A DNA stretch of 64,000 nucleotides, from contig QJNS01000166.1 of the NCBI GenBank assembly GCA_004154925.1, positions 110,669 to 174,668 on the forward strand, written 5' to 3'. This document shows, piece by piece, positions 50,089 through 61,217 of this stretch. The translations under genes were made by a program, and so were the position numbers. The notes beneath the pieces were generated by a model, which saw only the letters and a program-made list of their open reading frames with translations, searched no databases and was not told the origin of the DNA. Position 1 is the stretch's first letter; each line of letters begins with the position of its first letter. The stretch comes from Monosporascus cannonballus. Lineage: Eukaryota; Ascomycota; Sordariomycetes; Xylariales.

Positions 50089-50941
50089 AAACCGTTTCGG
50101 CAACCCCAATAACTGACAATTGTATCAACCTGCTGCTGTTGTCGTTTAAAGCACGCGGCTTCGGAACCATACATAAGCCCAATCCATACTCCTCCCGTGT
50201 TAATCCCTTGAGAGTCTACCCCGGTGGTTCCTCATTCCATTTTCCTTTAAACTAGCTCGTCTTCATCCTCTCCGGATGTCAACCCTAGCTCAAGATCATC
50301 ATATCATGACTGTGAACTATTCATCGTTACGCAGTTTCCACTTCTTTCTTCCTCCCTTATCCATTCCCCTCTTTATGATGGACCGGATTAGGCTCTGTAT
50401 ACTTAATTAAGCTTTCGCAAACAGTCTTCATTATGACTTCTCACTGCCCATATCATTCTTTTCCCTCTTTTTTTCCCACTCACATTAATCCATGCCCATG
50501 TCCTATTTGCTACAGGGTAGATGGGTTAGTTGAAAATAATCCTTTTGCCTTCTTGCCCACGAATTCTCTGCTCATCATCTTCTTCTTTGCCGTCCTATAG
50601 GCGACAAAGTGTATCACCCTTCATTACCCGCCCTCTTCAATCACCTCCCCCTCCATCAATTTCACTCCATGTGCCCATTTCTTGTTGCTGCCCACTTTGA
50701 ACTTGAAACTTTCGATTCAGAGGGTCACTGCACGTTCGTCAAAGCTGTACTGGACCTCCAGTAACCACTTAGTCTTTCCCGTAAGTGTGCATGTGCGTGT
50801 ATTTCCCGGGCCTGCCATCCCCAATCGGTCGATGCAAATCCCTCTCGTCTAGCCACGTAATGATCACTCTTATTCTCTTGCATTGTTTCGAATCATCTTC
50901 CCGCTTTCTGTCAAAGATAGTTTGAATGCTCGTTGGATTCC
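50089..50941. other. Native intergenic DNA
   Basis: Balanced composition with many pyrimidine-rich stretches on the plus strand and no long frame that looks coding. No feature recognised. Confidence 0.6.
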
Positions 50942-51271
50942 TATGAGACCCTGCATCACACACAGAAGCATATAACTGAAGAAAAGGTGTATTAAAGGTT
51001 GCATTACCTCTAGAAGGTCCTAGCTAGAAGGTGAGGGTAGCGAACCCTCCTTTTATACATGTAAATATAACTGTAGCTAAGAGGAAAAGATACCGGGGGT
51101 GCATAAAGTAGCCTTGTTTCAGTAGGTGATCAAACTAAGCCAAGGCTTAGCTGTTTGATCGACTTCAGCTGGGTCTGACAATTCCATACTAAGTGACCAG
51201 CCTCCAGCTGGGGACGGCTACACATCTTATATACAAAAGTGGTGTGGGGCGATATTACCCCTATTCTAACA
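50942..51271 (-). repeat. Solo LTR of a copia-C-like element, about 330 bp
   Basis: Read on the minus strand it starts TGTTAGAATAGGGGTAA, carries a TATATAA box (about 51232) and a second TATAAAAGG box (about 51050), and ends ATATGCTTCTGTGTGTGATG then CAGGGTCTCATA, nearly identical to the end of the copia C 3' LTR. No internal sequence adjoins it. The 5-bp flanks do not match, so the site may have changed since insertion. Confidence 0.7.
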
Positions 51272-52274
51272 CTTTCGAGTTCTCGCCCGCTTTCCCACCG
51301 CTTTCCACTTTGGAACCAGAGCGATTACCGGCCAATCTACCTAACCCCCCAAAACACGCTGTGTTTCTAGGTTCCTGCTTCCTTCCGCTATTAGCCCCCA
51401 ATCTCAGTACATCATCACTATTCTATACTTGTTGTTCTCACGCTTCTACTGATATGTGACCATTAGCCTTGTTTCACTCGCCTTTTTATCATACCGAAAA
51501 TTATGAGACGCTGATTATTACGACTCGGTGCTACGGTTATCAGCACTACTTCCCCAATTTTCTTCACATTTAGCTAATTACTAGACTCCTTACACTTTCA
51601 ACTCTCACATGCCGAACACATAGCTCGAACGGACAGACCTGTCAACTCTACATCTCTCAACTACATCCCTCAACTCTGTGCTTTTTCGACCGTTAACCGT
51701 CGTCAGTATACTTGTTAGGTTGTCGCTTATTCCATCATTGGGTTAATTGCCCTCTGCCTTTCTGCGGTCAATTTCCGCTCACTTCTCGCTCTGTCGCTAC
51801 CGCGCCTTACCAACGCTACTTCCTATGTGACGTACCTCCGGCATCTCAAATCAAGCCAGGCAAGAACGACCTATCCTTTGCGGTAACTTCTCACGCTACC
51901 AAACAGGATGCGTTCGGACTTATGACTCCTTACCAATTCTCCTCTCTGTGATCGGATGCTTTGTTATACTAAAGCAGGCATCACCTACCTTGCCCGTGCT
52001 TCAGTCCAACAACAAACAGGATACAGAATACTGAAGTGAGCTTCAGTTTCTGTAGAAATGTCCCATTGTCCACAGTTCACTGTATTCTGAAGCCACCGCT
52101 TCGAATCCTGTTCTATGTCTCTGATATACTCATTCGTCTTCACATATACTGCCACCAGCAATAACGAGCCAACACGTAGCTCGTCACTGCAGTAAAGAGC
52201 CTTTCACCCTCAACCACCTACTCCTGAGACCCCTCCAACCACCCTTCTGCCCCGCGGCCTTGTTTTTGACACAC
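51272..52274. other. Native intergenic DNA
   Basis: Pyrimidine-rich with no convincing gene. The only structure seen is a loose inverted repeat around 52021-52090 (ACAGAATACTGAAG against CACTGTATTCTGA). Open runs such as 51712-51951 lack splice or domain support. Confidence 0.55.
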
Positions 52275-52375
52275 CGTTGGAGTAAAGGGGTATGACGACC
52301 CACACCACTTCTCTGTATATAGATGCAGCTCTCCCCAGCCAGAGGCTGGTCAATTAGTATGAAATCCAACGGGTA
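52275..52375 (+). repeat. LTR fragment related to the solo LTR at 50942-51271
   Basis: GTTGGAGTAAAGGGG, CCCACACCACTTCTCTGTATATA and the block CCCAGCCAGAGGCTGGTCA align in the same order with the start of the minus-strand LTR at 50942-51271. The match fades after about 52375, so only the 5' part is present. Confidence 0.6.
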
Positions 52376-53653
52376 TTCAACCCACCCCTGACACACACAC
52401 ATCACATAACGTGTGGCTCCCTTACTTCCTTGTCTGTCGTTCCCTTTTCATTCCCCCTTGCTTCATAACATTTCTAGACACTCAGCATAGACGATATTAC
52501 AGTTACTACAGCGAGTATCGTCCTCCTCAAAGTACTTGTCAATCTTTTTTCAGCCTTGCCATTACGACAGACAATCCGTATATTATCTGATCAGCTCTCG
52601 TCGAGTCCCCGTTGCCTCCGGATCCGGGCTCTTCAGAGGCGTTCGATCGGGGGCAATCCCTTTATCAGATATGCAACAAAAGGGCACCCTCCCCACGAGA
52701 ACACCCATATCCTTACGGAGATCTATGGTCGTGTCGGTTCCACGAAGATTGTTTGCAGAAACGTCTGAGCAAACTCAAAGATTAGGAATGGTGGCTTGGA
52801 TACCGTCTTTATTAGAAGAGAGAAATCCGAACGGGAAGGGGCTAGGTCTCCGCAAATGACCCAAGAGGGACCTCCATCACTCGTGGCGCTTCTTCCTCTT
52901 TCTCCCAGGCCTACTCGGGGCGGCTCTTTTGCACCCAGCGTCAAGATCGGAATTAGGAAGGGCGCCTTCCATCTCTTCCAGCCCTAGAGTGGCTCTGGAG
53001 GAATTTAAGAGAACAATAACAACTTGAGGGATCATAATCCAGGGCAAGAATGTCCGGAAGCTTGTAAAAGTTGATGCCATGGGGGCCGTCCTAAAGCAAA
53101 ATGTAATCGGTCTTGCAAAGCTTTTTGTTCCTCCATCCCCCTTATATTGTTATCATATATAGTTCCGGGGGCTAGAAAAAGAAATAGAATGATCAGGAGG
53201 CTCCAAGCATGGCGGCAATTTACCCACTCGAATAGCCATTTGCCCGCATGATTAACTGATTTGGTAAATTACGAAAAGGGTATATTGGGGGTTATGGTTG
53301 TTTTAAGCGGTTCCGATATCCTCAGGCTCCTGTAAATAAGGGAGACTGGCTCGGGGATTTCCGCATCAAGAAACCGATAATAGCATCTGCTTAAACTGGA
53401 TTAAGCTGCACTTCTACGTCCTTAGGTTGATCGATTTCTTACTAGCGCGGCGGGTTTAGTGCAATCCTAGCCCCTCTGCTTAAGGATCTTGGTGGTGTGA
53501 TTGAGCCGCAGAGAGGGCCGTGATATCAAGATTCAATGGTGCTGGCACGGTGTCTCAGTTAAGCTGATCGGAAGATAAAGTTGCATATAGAGTGAGGGAA
53601 GTGATAATTGTCTGACTGTATTCGAGCTCTAGGGAGCAATGGCTAGGAAGCTC
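52376..53653. other. Native intergenic DNA
   Basis: Several overlapping open runs on both strands between 52536 and 53080, but none has a domain, a believable codon pattern or splice signals that extend it. No gene is called. Confidence 0.5.
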
Positions 53654-53655
53654 TA

Positions 53656-53843
53656 TCCGACGGAGGGCGACAAGACAGCACCCATAACAATTCTCAGTAA
53701 TAGCTCACGGGGCGCGTTCCTTTGAAAGGCAAATCAGCGTAATATAGGGTTTGCTTATTGGTAGGATCGTGGTATTAATTTGGCTTTTGACAAGGTAACA
53801 GAGAGGGATTGCTATGGGTGCCGTCCTGTCGCCCTCCGTCGGA
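53656..53843. mobile_element. Small inverted-repeat element, MITE-like, 188 bp
   Basis: About 40 bp at each end form an imperfect inverted repeat: TCCGACGGAGGGCGACA at 53656-53672 faces TGTCGCCCTCCGTCGGA at 53827-53843, and the match continues inward through GCACCCATA/TATGGGTGC. Each end is bordered by TA (53654-53655, 53844-53845), as for Tc1/mariner-type insertions. It has no coding capacity. The two arms differ at only a few positions, so it is fairly young. Confidence 0.7.
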
Positions 53844-53845
53844 TA

Positions 53846-54680
53846 TATAATATGGGCTCTCCGGAATGAGGTTCTTCTTAGGGTTTAAATGGCTTCGAGT
53901 CTTGATAACAAGGCTACCCCTTTTCTGCAACACATGGAAAGGCTTCGAAGCGCCTATAATATGATTATATCTCTATATGAGGTAGCTCTAGGTCCGGGGC
54001 CGCAGGCTTAGTTCCTCATCCGACCTCAATGCACTCATTCCACCTCTAAACCCCGTAGATGACCGGTTCCAACTGTCACTCAAACCACTAGACCCAACCC
54101 AAGGAGTCCTGGGCTGACTTCGCCCATCTTCTCACATGTTCCCAGCTGGGCCATTCACAGAAGCGTTCCACCGGATGAGACTGCACTATATTGAGGATAT
54201 GTATTGAGGGAAATGAGGCGAACAGGGTATGGTTCGGCAGACTTGATTCAGGATTTCTGATCTAGACCTGAGTTGTACATCGCTACGATAAAACCAGCAA
54301 GGGGGGAGCTCAGCATCCACCATTGAAGATCTATTCTATTCTACCACCCATTAGCCATGTGAGCGGTTATCTATAGATTCCGGGCTTATACGGCCCGCGA
54401 CTCCTTGCACCGTTATTCCTCTTAATCTTTGCCAGAAAATGAGTATATTAAGCTCCGTTTCCATCCATATACGATGTATATGAAAGATATCAGAGAGTTG
54501 ACTGCGTAATGGGAGCTCTGAATCATGTCTTATCTATAATGTTGGATCGTCCGATATTTGGGTAGCGATCAAAAGGTCAGGCAGTCACTACTAGGTAGCT
54601 AGAAACGACCGAGAACAGCAGCAACAGCGAATAATTGATTCCTGGGATTCGTACAAGCTAGTTAGTATCAACGTAAATCT
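53846..54680. other. Native intergenic DNA
   Basis: No gene or repeat recognised on either strand. Confidence 0.5.
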
Positions 54681-54689
54681 CTATAAATA
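54681..54689 (+). promoter_or_regulatory. TATA-like box of the small Cys-rich protein gene
   Basis: CTATAAATA, about 190 bp before the proposed 5' UTR intron. A pyrimidine-rich stretch follows (about 54710-54770), as is common before fungal transcription starts. Confidence 0.5.
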
Positions 54690-54880
54690 CGGATAGCGTC
54701 AGTCTGAGTCTTGCTGTCTCGTAATTGTTTCTTCGGCAATACGGCTCTCTTAATTTGCTCATACAGTCTCGACTGCCTTGTCAACCGTGCTGCGCAATTG
54801 CACATTTAGGGTGCAACTAATTATACATAGTCTCTCTTCCTTCACGACCGTTCCATCAGCACCACTTTCCTGTGTTGCTT

Positions 54881-54948
54881 GTGAGTCTTTAATAAAACAA
54901 TTCTGATGGCGCCAGGGATTCACACTAACCTACCTCCTACTGTTGCAG
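54881..54948 (+). other. Probable 5' UTR intron, 68 bp
   Basis: GTGAGT donor, CACTAAC branch site (about 54921-54927) and TGTTGCAG acceptor, all with standard fungal spacing. It lies wholly before the ATG at 55004. Confidence 0.6.
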
Positions 54949-55003
54949 CAGCACCTCAAGCAAGCTAAAGAAAACGGAGCAAGACCAGTGAAACCAGACA
55001 ATT

Positions 55004-55276
55004 ATGTGCCACATTGCGATACGGCCCGTTCACTGCCAGCGCTGCGAACGGCAGTACGACGAGAAATATATTCCGATGATTTGCGAAAGGGCCATCGAAG
55101 CCGGGGGAAAGTTGGGTGCCTGTGGGAAAGACGAGGGAGAGTGGACAGTTCCAGGCGAGAGAACCAGTCTGTGTCCCGAGTGCGATGAAGCAATCAGAGA
55201 ATTTCAAGAGAATCTTGTTTGTGAGCTTACCAACGCGACCTACGATCAGGATGGGAGCGGCGGGTCCGCTTCCTAG
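55004..55276 (+). CDS. Small Cys-rich protein with two CxxC pairs
   Basis: A 90-codon frame. Cysteines are at residues 2, 11, 14, 27, 40, 57, 60 and 73; C11-x2-C14 and C57-x2-C60 suggest a zinc-binding ribbon. The N-terminus (MCHIAIRPVHC) resembles small fungal proteins that start MC.I.IR..PC..C, known to me only as uncharacterised. The C-terminus is acidic then Gly/Ser-rich (DQDGSGGSAS). There is no signal peptide or membrane segment, so it is likely intracellular. Support for a real gene comes from the TATA box and the well-formed 5' UTR intron upstream. The start at 55004 is the first ATG after that intron. Overlapping frames at 54943-55188 and 55116-55304 lack such support. Confidence 0.6.
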   Translation: MCHIAIRPVHCQRCERQYDEKYIPMICERAIEAGGKLGACGKDEGEWTVPGERTSLCPECDEAIREFQENLVCELTNATYDQDGSGGSAS

Positions 55277-56098
55277 AGGACACGACCCAACAGGGAACAG
55301 TTGATGGAAGAGGTTGGTTATGTACGCTTAGTAGAGTGGGCGGTTGTTGGGATTAGGAACGCATGGCGCTGGGCGTTTGGCGATATGTCGGATAACATGA
55401 ACATTGTGCACCCCCCGCAGTTGTAGGCAATGTTTCGATAGCCTCGCAATGTAAGTTAAACCAGGGTGTCTCCTAGCTGTCCCCGTCTTCTGTAGGCGAA
55501 AATCTTTAACCGGTTACCTCATGGTGATGATGGACCAAGACCGGAGGCGCAATGCTCGAAGGAGGCGCCACCCAAGTTGAATAATGCCCTCACCCGTGCA
55601 GGGACCGCTTAGAACAGCGCCCGAGCCGGAGTCAGAACGGGACTCAGGTGGGATTACTGGGTCGAAATTGCCTGTCGGCGCTGGGGGGCTCGGCGGTCGG
55701 GTGCCGGGGCAGGGAAGCCCCCATGGACAAATCACCGCGGTTAAGTCATGACGGAGCTTCCTTGATTTATGATTATGGGGGCAGCGTTTACCGTATGCCA
55801 AAATAAGAATATGGCTTGATGAGACAAACTACTGCTATTCTCAGTGCGAGGCCGCATCACATGATAATGCGAATAGGAGAATTCGTGGACCATCGGTAGA
55901 AGGAGCCACAATCCGAGGGTTTATGTATTCTCAAAGTCATCATATGAATTCGAAGACTCTTTCCGATGTAACCATGCCATCTTGTTGTTACAGTTCCCAG
56001 TAGCCCTCGTCAATTGTGTTAGCCCCCTAATTTCCCATGCGGGTCGGTCTTGGCTCGTTACTGAGCACCGACCATGCTTGCCCCATTTTTCGCCCATC
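55277..56098. other. Intergenic region before RPS29
   Basis: Balanced composition. A 95-codon minus-strand frame (55514-55801) is proline-rich, GC-driven and without recognisable domains; I do not call it. Confidence 0.5.
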
Positions 56099-56099
56099 A

Positions 56100-56143
56100 C
56101 ACGTGACCATCCCGCCTTCACCAATGGCCCCACTCTTAGGGTT
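56100..56143 (+). promoter_or_regulatory. RPS29 promoter elements: CACGTG, CCAAT, telobox
   Basis: CACGTG at 56100-56105, CCAAT at 56121-56125 and CTTAGGGTT at 56135-56143, followed by a CA-rich leader up to the ATG at 56317. TTAGGG-type teloboxes are known upstream of ribosomal protein genes in many fungi (bound by Tbf1/Rap1-type factors). Assignment to this gene rests on position. Confidence 0.55.
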
Positions 56144-56316
56144 CACAGATTCCCTGCAACTTTGGAAAATTCCCACACCAACAACTCCGTCCAACAACAT
56201 TCACAAACAAAAAAGCCTTCAACCACCCGCATTCCACGACAATAACCGACCCAACAACCCCGAACCGGTCGCCAAACTACTTTTCGCACGTCGCCGTCGC
56301 CTAAAGTCCAAGCATC

Positions 56317-56617
56317 ATGTCGCACGATTCCGTCTGGGGAAGCCGCCCTCATGGCTACGGCAAGGGCTCGCGTTCCTGGTATGTCTAGCGAGAATCGAGC
56401 TCAGAGAGGCGGGCATTCGATACTAACGGGTTCCGCATAGCCGCGTCTGCACCCACAAGGCTGGTCTGATCCGCAAGTACGGCCTCAACCTGTGCCGTCA
56501 GTGCTTCCGTGAAAAGGCCACCGACGTTGGATTTGTCAAGGTATGGACGCATTTGCGCTCCCGCTCTCACCTCTCCCACGCATAGCTACTCACACATCGG
56601 ATACACAGCACCGATGA
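56317..56617 (+). CDS. RPS29: 40S ribosomal protein S29 (uS14 family)
   Basis: Three exons: 56317-56378, 56441-56540 and 56609-56617. They encode 56 residues, the standard length for eukaryotic S29. The protein sits in the head of the small ribosomal subunit and binds one zinc. The sequence begins [19 protein letters not shown], then carries the zinc ribbon C21-x2-C24 and C39-x2-C42 with the highly conserved [12 protein letters not shown] between them and CFREKA..VGFVKHR at the end. Intron 1 (62 bp, GTATGT...TACTAAC...CATAG) splits a Cys codon; intron 2 (68 bp, GTATGG...ACACAG) leaves a terminal exon of only 9 nt encoding His-Arg-stop. All residues needed for zinc binding are present; the gene looks functional. 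Confidence 0.95.
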
Positions 56618-59288
56618 GCACTACCAATTTGCGATCTCTTCTCTCGGTTCCCCACCCTTTACGTCCTTGCAGAAGCGGAAAAAAAATGTTACGGGTCTGG
56701 TCAGAAGGAAGGTCCCTCGACATCCTGCCTGTTGTTCCTAGGTGATGTTGTGGACGGACATCGGTTCGGCGTTCGTAGGGCTAGGCTTAAGCTGCGACAA
56801 TACATGGAGCATTGATATTACGAAGTCACCACCATTGTCGTTGGCAACGTTCCGATTAGCCGTCTCGTTTCCTACTGCGTACTTCGTACATCTCAAGTAC
56901 TTCCGAACACTCCCCCCCCGCCCATTCCTCGGTAGATGATGTTGTAGGTGGGCAGCTACGCGACAGGAATGAACCATTACAGTGCGTGGGGGATATTTGA
57001 TCTGGATCTGAGAGCTTTGGCCTGTGTTGCTTAGCGACAACGTCAAACTTCACCCTGCGGATCTCGCAGACAATAAACATCGGTGTCAGGCACCTTCTCG
57101 CGGCAGTTTGAGGCCTATCATGAGTTTCCAAATTTATTACCCTTAGGAATTGAGCTAGAAAATGGCATGCTTCATGGAGAATGCCGTTACTGGATATTAA
57201 ACTTACCAGGAATGCGGAGTACCTCTCGAGAACCAATACATGAAGGCTCCAACCATGCCCTAGTTCCGTAACGGATGGCCACTAGATGCGAGTTGGAAAT
57301 TGAGAAAGCCGCTTCCTTCCGGGAATTTTCATCATGGATGGAATCATAGGTTGGAGTATCTTAATGGTCCTGGATTGATGGCAGCGTGAAATGCGGTCGT
57401 CACGGGCACCACCATGCCTGTGGATTCAGCTCCAGCATACTCGACCTGCCTACGATTGACCCAGTGGTGGCAATTTGGTTTTACTCAAAAGGGACTATTC
57501 TTCGTTTTCTGTCGGGGCCATGATCGAGCCCAACACCTGACTATGCTGACACCTACGGTAATCTCCTAATCCGCCCCTATTTCCATAAAGTAGGTCACTA
57601 AAACGATCCATCCTGGGACAGCTTGAAGTCAAATTTTCGATTCACGAAGCCCTCCACCAGGCTAATCGACGAGCTTGGGTTAAGGCAGAGAGGATCTTTG
57701 GGCTCTCTTTCGGAAGGCGAGGACAGTCGCACTACTGTACCACACTACGTTGGGTTCCAGGTGCCTCTGTAACCATAACAAACGTTTAATTTCCAAGCCA
57801 CCCCTCCCCAGCCACTTGGCAAATGTAATCTCTGACGTTAATATCTCAATTTATCGATCTTGATAACCATGGAGAACTGCTCCGCCAACTAACAGAGAAG
57901 GCTACCGCGAGAGTTGTTCGGGGAATGGCCAGTCTGACCAAAGACAAGGGATATTACCCGCAAGCAGGAAGAAAGCGCCGACTACGCACGATATAGCCAG
58001 GGAAGGCCTCCCGGCATCCAAGCTATCATTACGCTTCCAACGCGGTGGTGACCCTTAGTATTGTCCATACTCGGAATGTGTCGAGTCGGTCCTCAAGGGG
58101 CCATTCACGTCCCTCAGGACTACCAAGCCCACTCACTGCGTTGCCCGTATGGAGAGGGCCTTCGGTAATGTCCCTATGGTAGCTGCGAAGGACCTCAACT
58201 TAGAGCCTTTTTTAAGGAAATTCTTCTCTGAATCACACACCTGCAACGCATTGCGAGACACTCCGGTGTGAGCCTAAGGATTGCGCATGGATTCGTACGG
58301 GGGCCAGTCCCATCAGACATAGTAGGGTACGGTTTCCCTGCAGGATTCAGCGATGGGATTGAGAACGCTGAATGTGAGTTTGAGGCGCAGAGACGACAAG
58401 GCTCGGGATGAGGGAAAGGCAGGCATTGGTCCTTCCTTAGAGGTGCTTGTGCCACAATGTAAATTATTCCTAGTTCAACGAAAATCCCGACTATAACCAC
58501 TTTCTTCAAATAATAACCCTAATTCTCATTAGGACGGAGTGAGGCTCGGGACCGAGACGCGCGGGCAGTATCTCTCAGAACAATGATTGAAGCCGTGGGT
58601 CAATTCAACCTGATCTACCCTCGTCCCACCCGTGAATCATATGATTGATTGCGGAGCGATGAATATGGCTCCGGCGATTTACATCGCAGATGGCGAGAGC
58701 ATCAAGGAGCGGCCGCGGAAGGAGACCATGGCGGAGTTCTCGTTCGCGCATGCTGAAAGGTATCATCAAACTGTTTGTTGCGTAAGCTTTCAGGGCGAAT
58801 AACCAGAACGCAAACCGCCACGGAAGGAAGCAACTACACTAGAAAAGCTTAGACAATTACTTACTATATAAAAGGGTTGGCATCTGGAGTTTCCGAGGAG
58901 TAAATGGATAGATATCCTGACAGAAGTAAATCTGGCAAGAGGCAGGTCAAAAAAGAACTTTTTATCCATGGAAGATTGTCTATCTATATATATATACCTC
59001 ACTTCCAAGTGTCCACAGGGCCTCAGTGGGAAACTCGTGGACCGTATCATGATATCATCCACATGTTTTAAGCACCTGAATCATCACCACCGCGGTACCA
59101 GCAGTCATACAAATATAGCAGACACCCGCCACATGTTTGTCACCTGTCGGATTGATTACACAAAGGGGCTTTTGCAGGCAACCGCAACTCTTCCCTCGTA
59201 TTTGCAATCAAATTAATTCAGCTCTCGTGCAAGTTCGCCTTCTCAATATTGAGCAGCTTCTGTCGAGGCGCCCTCAACCTGTGCAACG
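56618..59288. other. Intergenic region between RPS29 and the MYND gene
   Basis: The RPS29 3' UTR should occupy the first part. Open runs at 56856-57236 (-), 57083-57271 (+) and 58195-58509 (-) have no recognisable domains. An ATG at 58665 opens a short sensible stretch (MNMAPAIYIADGESIKERPR...) that stops after about 50 codons; it could be a gene relic. A short (AT)n run is at about 58985. Nothing firm. Confidence 0.45.
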
Positions 59289-60043
59289 ATGGATCAACCT
59301 AAGACTGGGGTGGCGGCCAAGTGCGGCAACTCTCACTGCAAGACGACCTTCTTCGACCGTCCTTTACTCTATGCTGAATGCAGGCAAGCCCGTTACTGCT
59401 GCAGATCTTGCCGAAAGGAAAATTGGAAAGACCACGAGCTGTCCTGCAATCATGTAACCAGCAACGGGGCCAGCTCTCTGTCTCTCGACCCTCGGGAGTA
59501 TTACGTCAAGATAGCAGCACGTGACCCCAGAGCTCAGTCTCTAGCTAGTGCCATCGGACTCAGACTCCAGACTGCCAATTGCGGGTTCCAACGTCTCTTG
59601 TATTTGACCCCTCCTCTCCAAGATAAGACCTAATGCTAATGAGAGCCGCTAGCGACATCTCGTGGTTACAGGAAAGGATACCCCCGAGGACATCTCCCTC
59701 TTATTCGGCCAGAGGAAGGATCGCCTCATAGATAGTTTCCACAACCACGCCCGCCTCGAGGTCCTGCTGCGTCCTCCCCCGGGCTCGTTCATGTATGCAA
59801 CGCACAGAAAGATGGGACTTATCAGGAACTGTCCTCCTTGGACCCCCCGAGAGCCTTCTGCGACAGAGGATCAGCAAGTCAAAGAAATTAGGGACCTGCA
59901 GAAGACAATTCGCCGCCATACGGACCGTCGAAGCGTCGATGACCTCAGCCGCGATGATATATGTACCATATTGGGCGGAAAACTTCGGAGATCGATGGCC
60001 CGACACCTTCACACTTTACCATTACGCTGTGAATTCAATGTAA
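59289..60043 (+). pseudogene. MYND zinc-finger protein gene, frameshifted
   Basis: 59289-59598 encodes an N-terminal MYND finger: C12, C17, then C31, YC37, C41, H49 and C53, with the typical RYC..SCRKENWKDHELSC ending. MYND fingers bind two zinc ions and peptides; the cellular role of this protein is unknown. The position two before C31-x-x that is normally a Cys (C-x2-C) is Tyr28. A second segment (59653-about 59975) carries TGKDTPEDISLLFGQRKDR, HNHARLEVLLRPPPGS and NCPPWTPREPS, wording I associate with fungal MYND proteins. The end NFGDRWPDTFTLYHYAVNSM lies in a different frame (to TAA at 60043), so a shift occurs near 59970-59985. An intron with donor GTATTT at 59600 and branch GCTAATG is likely, but I found no donor/acceptor pair that keeps frame. 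Sequencing error is the alternative to pseudogene. Confidence 0.65.
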
Positions 60044-60051
60044 CATGGTGA

Positions 60052-60775
60052 TCAGGCTCTAGAGAAAACTCCGATGGAGGCATAAATAAAGAAGTCGGCT
60101 AGATGGCAGCAGTAAGATTCGTCGACGGACGCGCTTGATCATCTCTCAGCCTCCCCGGGGATGCGCATAGAGGGCGCCACTCTTGGACCCCAAATTTTGC
60201 AGCCTCGACAGTCCTTCTACCATCGAGGCATCATGCAATACACAAGTCATGGACAATGGTTATACAGCTACGGCTAAGGGTTACCATGTGTCACGTAGGG
60301 TAGAGCAGTCACAAGAACGGAAGAGCTGGAGTAATTGATTCCCACATGTGAAGAAACGCATTGCAATTCTTGTTGTTCTGGATGATCTAGGTGCGAATAG
60401 TGTGAGAGCAGCTACATAGATGCGGATATTGGGGTCCTATTGTCTCCCTTAGGGACCACCGAATTTCATTAGCAACCACACATATCACGGCGCCATATAA
60501 AAATGACCAAAGGGCCGGCGGTAAGAATTCATTCGAGGTAGATGACGAACTATTAAAATGTGCCATTATGCATGATTCATTTTGGATGATATAAAAATCA
60601 AAATTATAAGCAGAATTGTTCTGTCGGTCATAGGATCAACGCAGCTACCGGAGTAACTATCCCCAAACATCGACATTAGAATGGATATGATTTTATGGAG
60701 AGCTAACTTTAGAATAGAAACAAACATAGGGTTAATGCCAGTTAAATTTCATAGTCGTAAGGGCTTCGGGACTGC
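60052..60775. other. Intergenic DNA
   Basis: No gene recognised; moderately AT-rich after 60530. Confidence 0.5.
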
Positions 60776-60834
60776 AAAGCTATATCTACATAGGTGTGGG
60801 TCATCTTAACCCTATTCTAACCCCTATTCTAACA
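60776..60834 (-). repeat. LTR scrap of the copia-C-like family
   Basis: On the minus strand it starts TGTTAGAATAGGGG, as does the solo LTR at 50942-51271, and continues through CCCACACC and a TATAG box. The first 12-14 bp are duplicated in tandem (CCCTATTCTAAC twice on +). The remainder of the LTR is not recognisable. Confidence 0.6.
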
Positions 60835-61217
60835 GATATCACGACACTTACAATAGCCCCATATGTATTTAGTTGGTATCACATAGCTGCATACGCCGAA
60901 AAACGAGTTGTCTTGGGGGTCCTGTCTGAGAATATTCCTGCGGTTTTCAGGTACGCCCATTGTCGGCGATATTCAGGACTGGTTCAGACTAGCCATGTGA
61001 ACCTTACACTAGAGCGAAGAGCTGATTCCCCGTGGTGTGCATTTTTGGTCTTCTGATCGAGTCTCAATTCACTTCCGTTTATAGTCCTGTCATAGAAAAG
61101 GGGCCCCCTGGCTAGGGTCTTCGGGTGATTGTTATTCCCTTCCGGAGCCCTATATCAGTGGATCGCCCACAACAAGTGGGATCAACGCTTCCTAGCTTTA
61201 GACAAGTCAATATACCC
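60835..61217. other. Intergenic DNA before the permease pseudogene
   Basis: No gene recognised. The open run at 60796-61056 starts inside the LTR scrap and is dismissed. Confidence 0.45.

Noticed and set aside
52536..53080. Cluster of overlapping frames on both strands
   Set aside because: Mutually exclusive, no recognisable protein family and no splice sites that would extend any of them.
55514..55801. 95-codon minus-strand frame
   Set aside because: Pro/Arg/Ser-rich wording without domain, promoter or splice support.
60796..61056. 86-codon plus-strand frame
   Set aside because: Starts inside an LTR scrap and has no domain.
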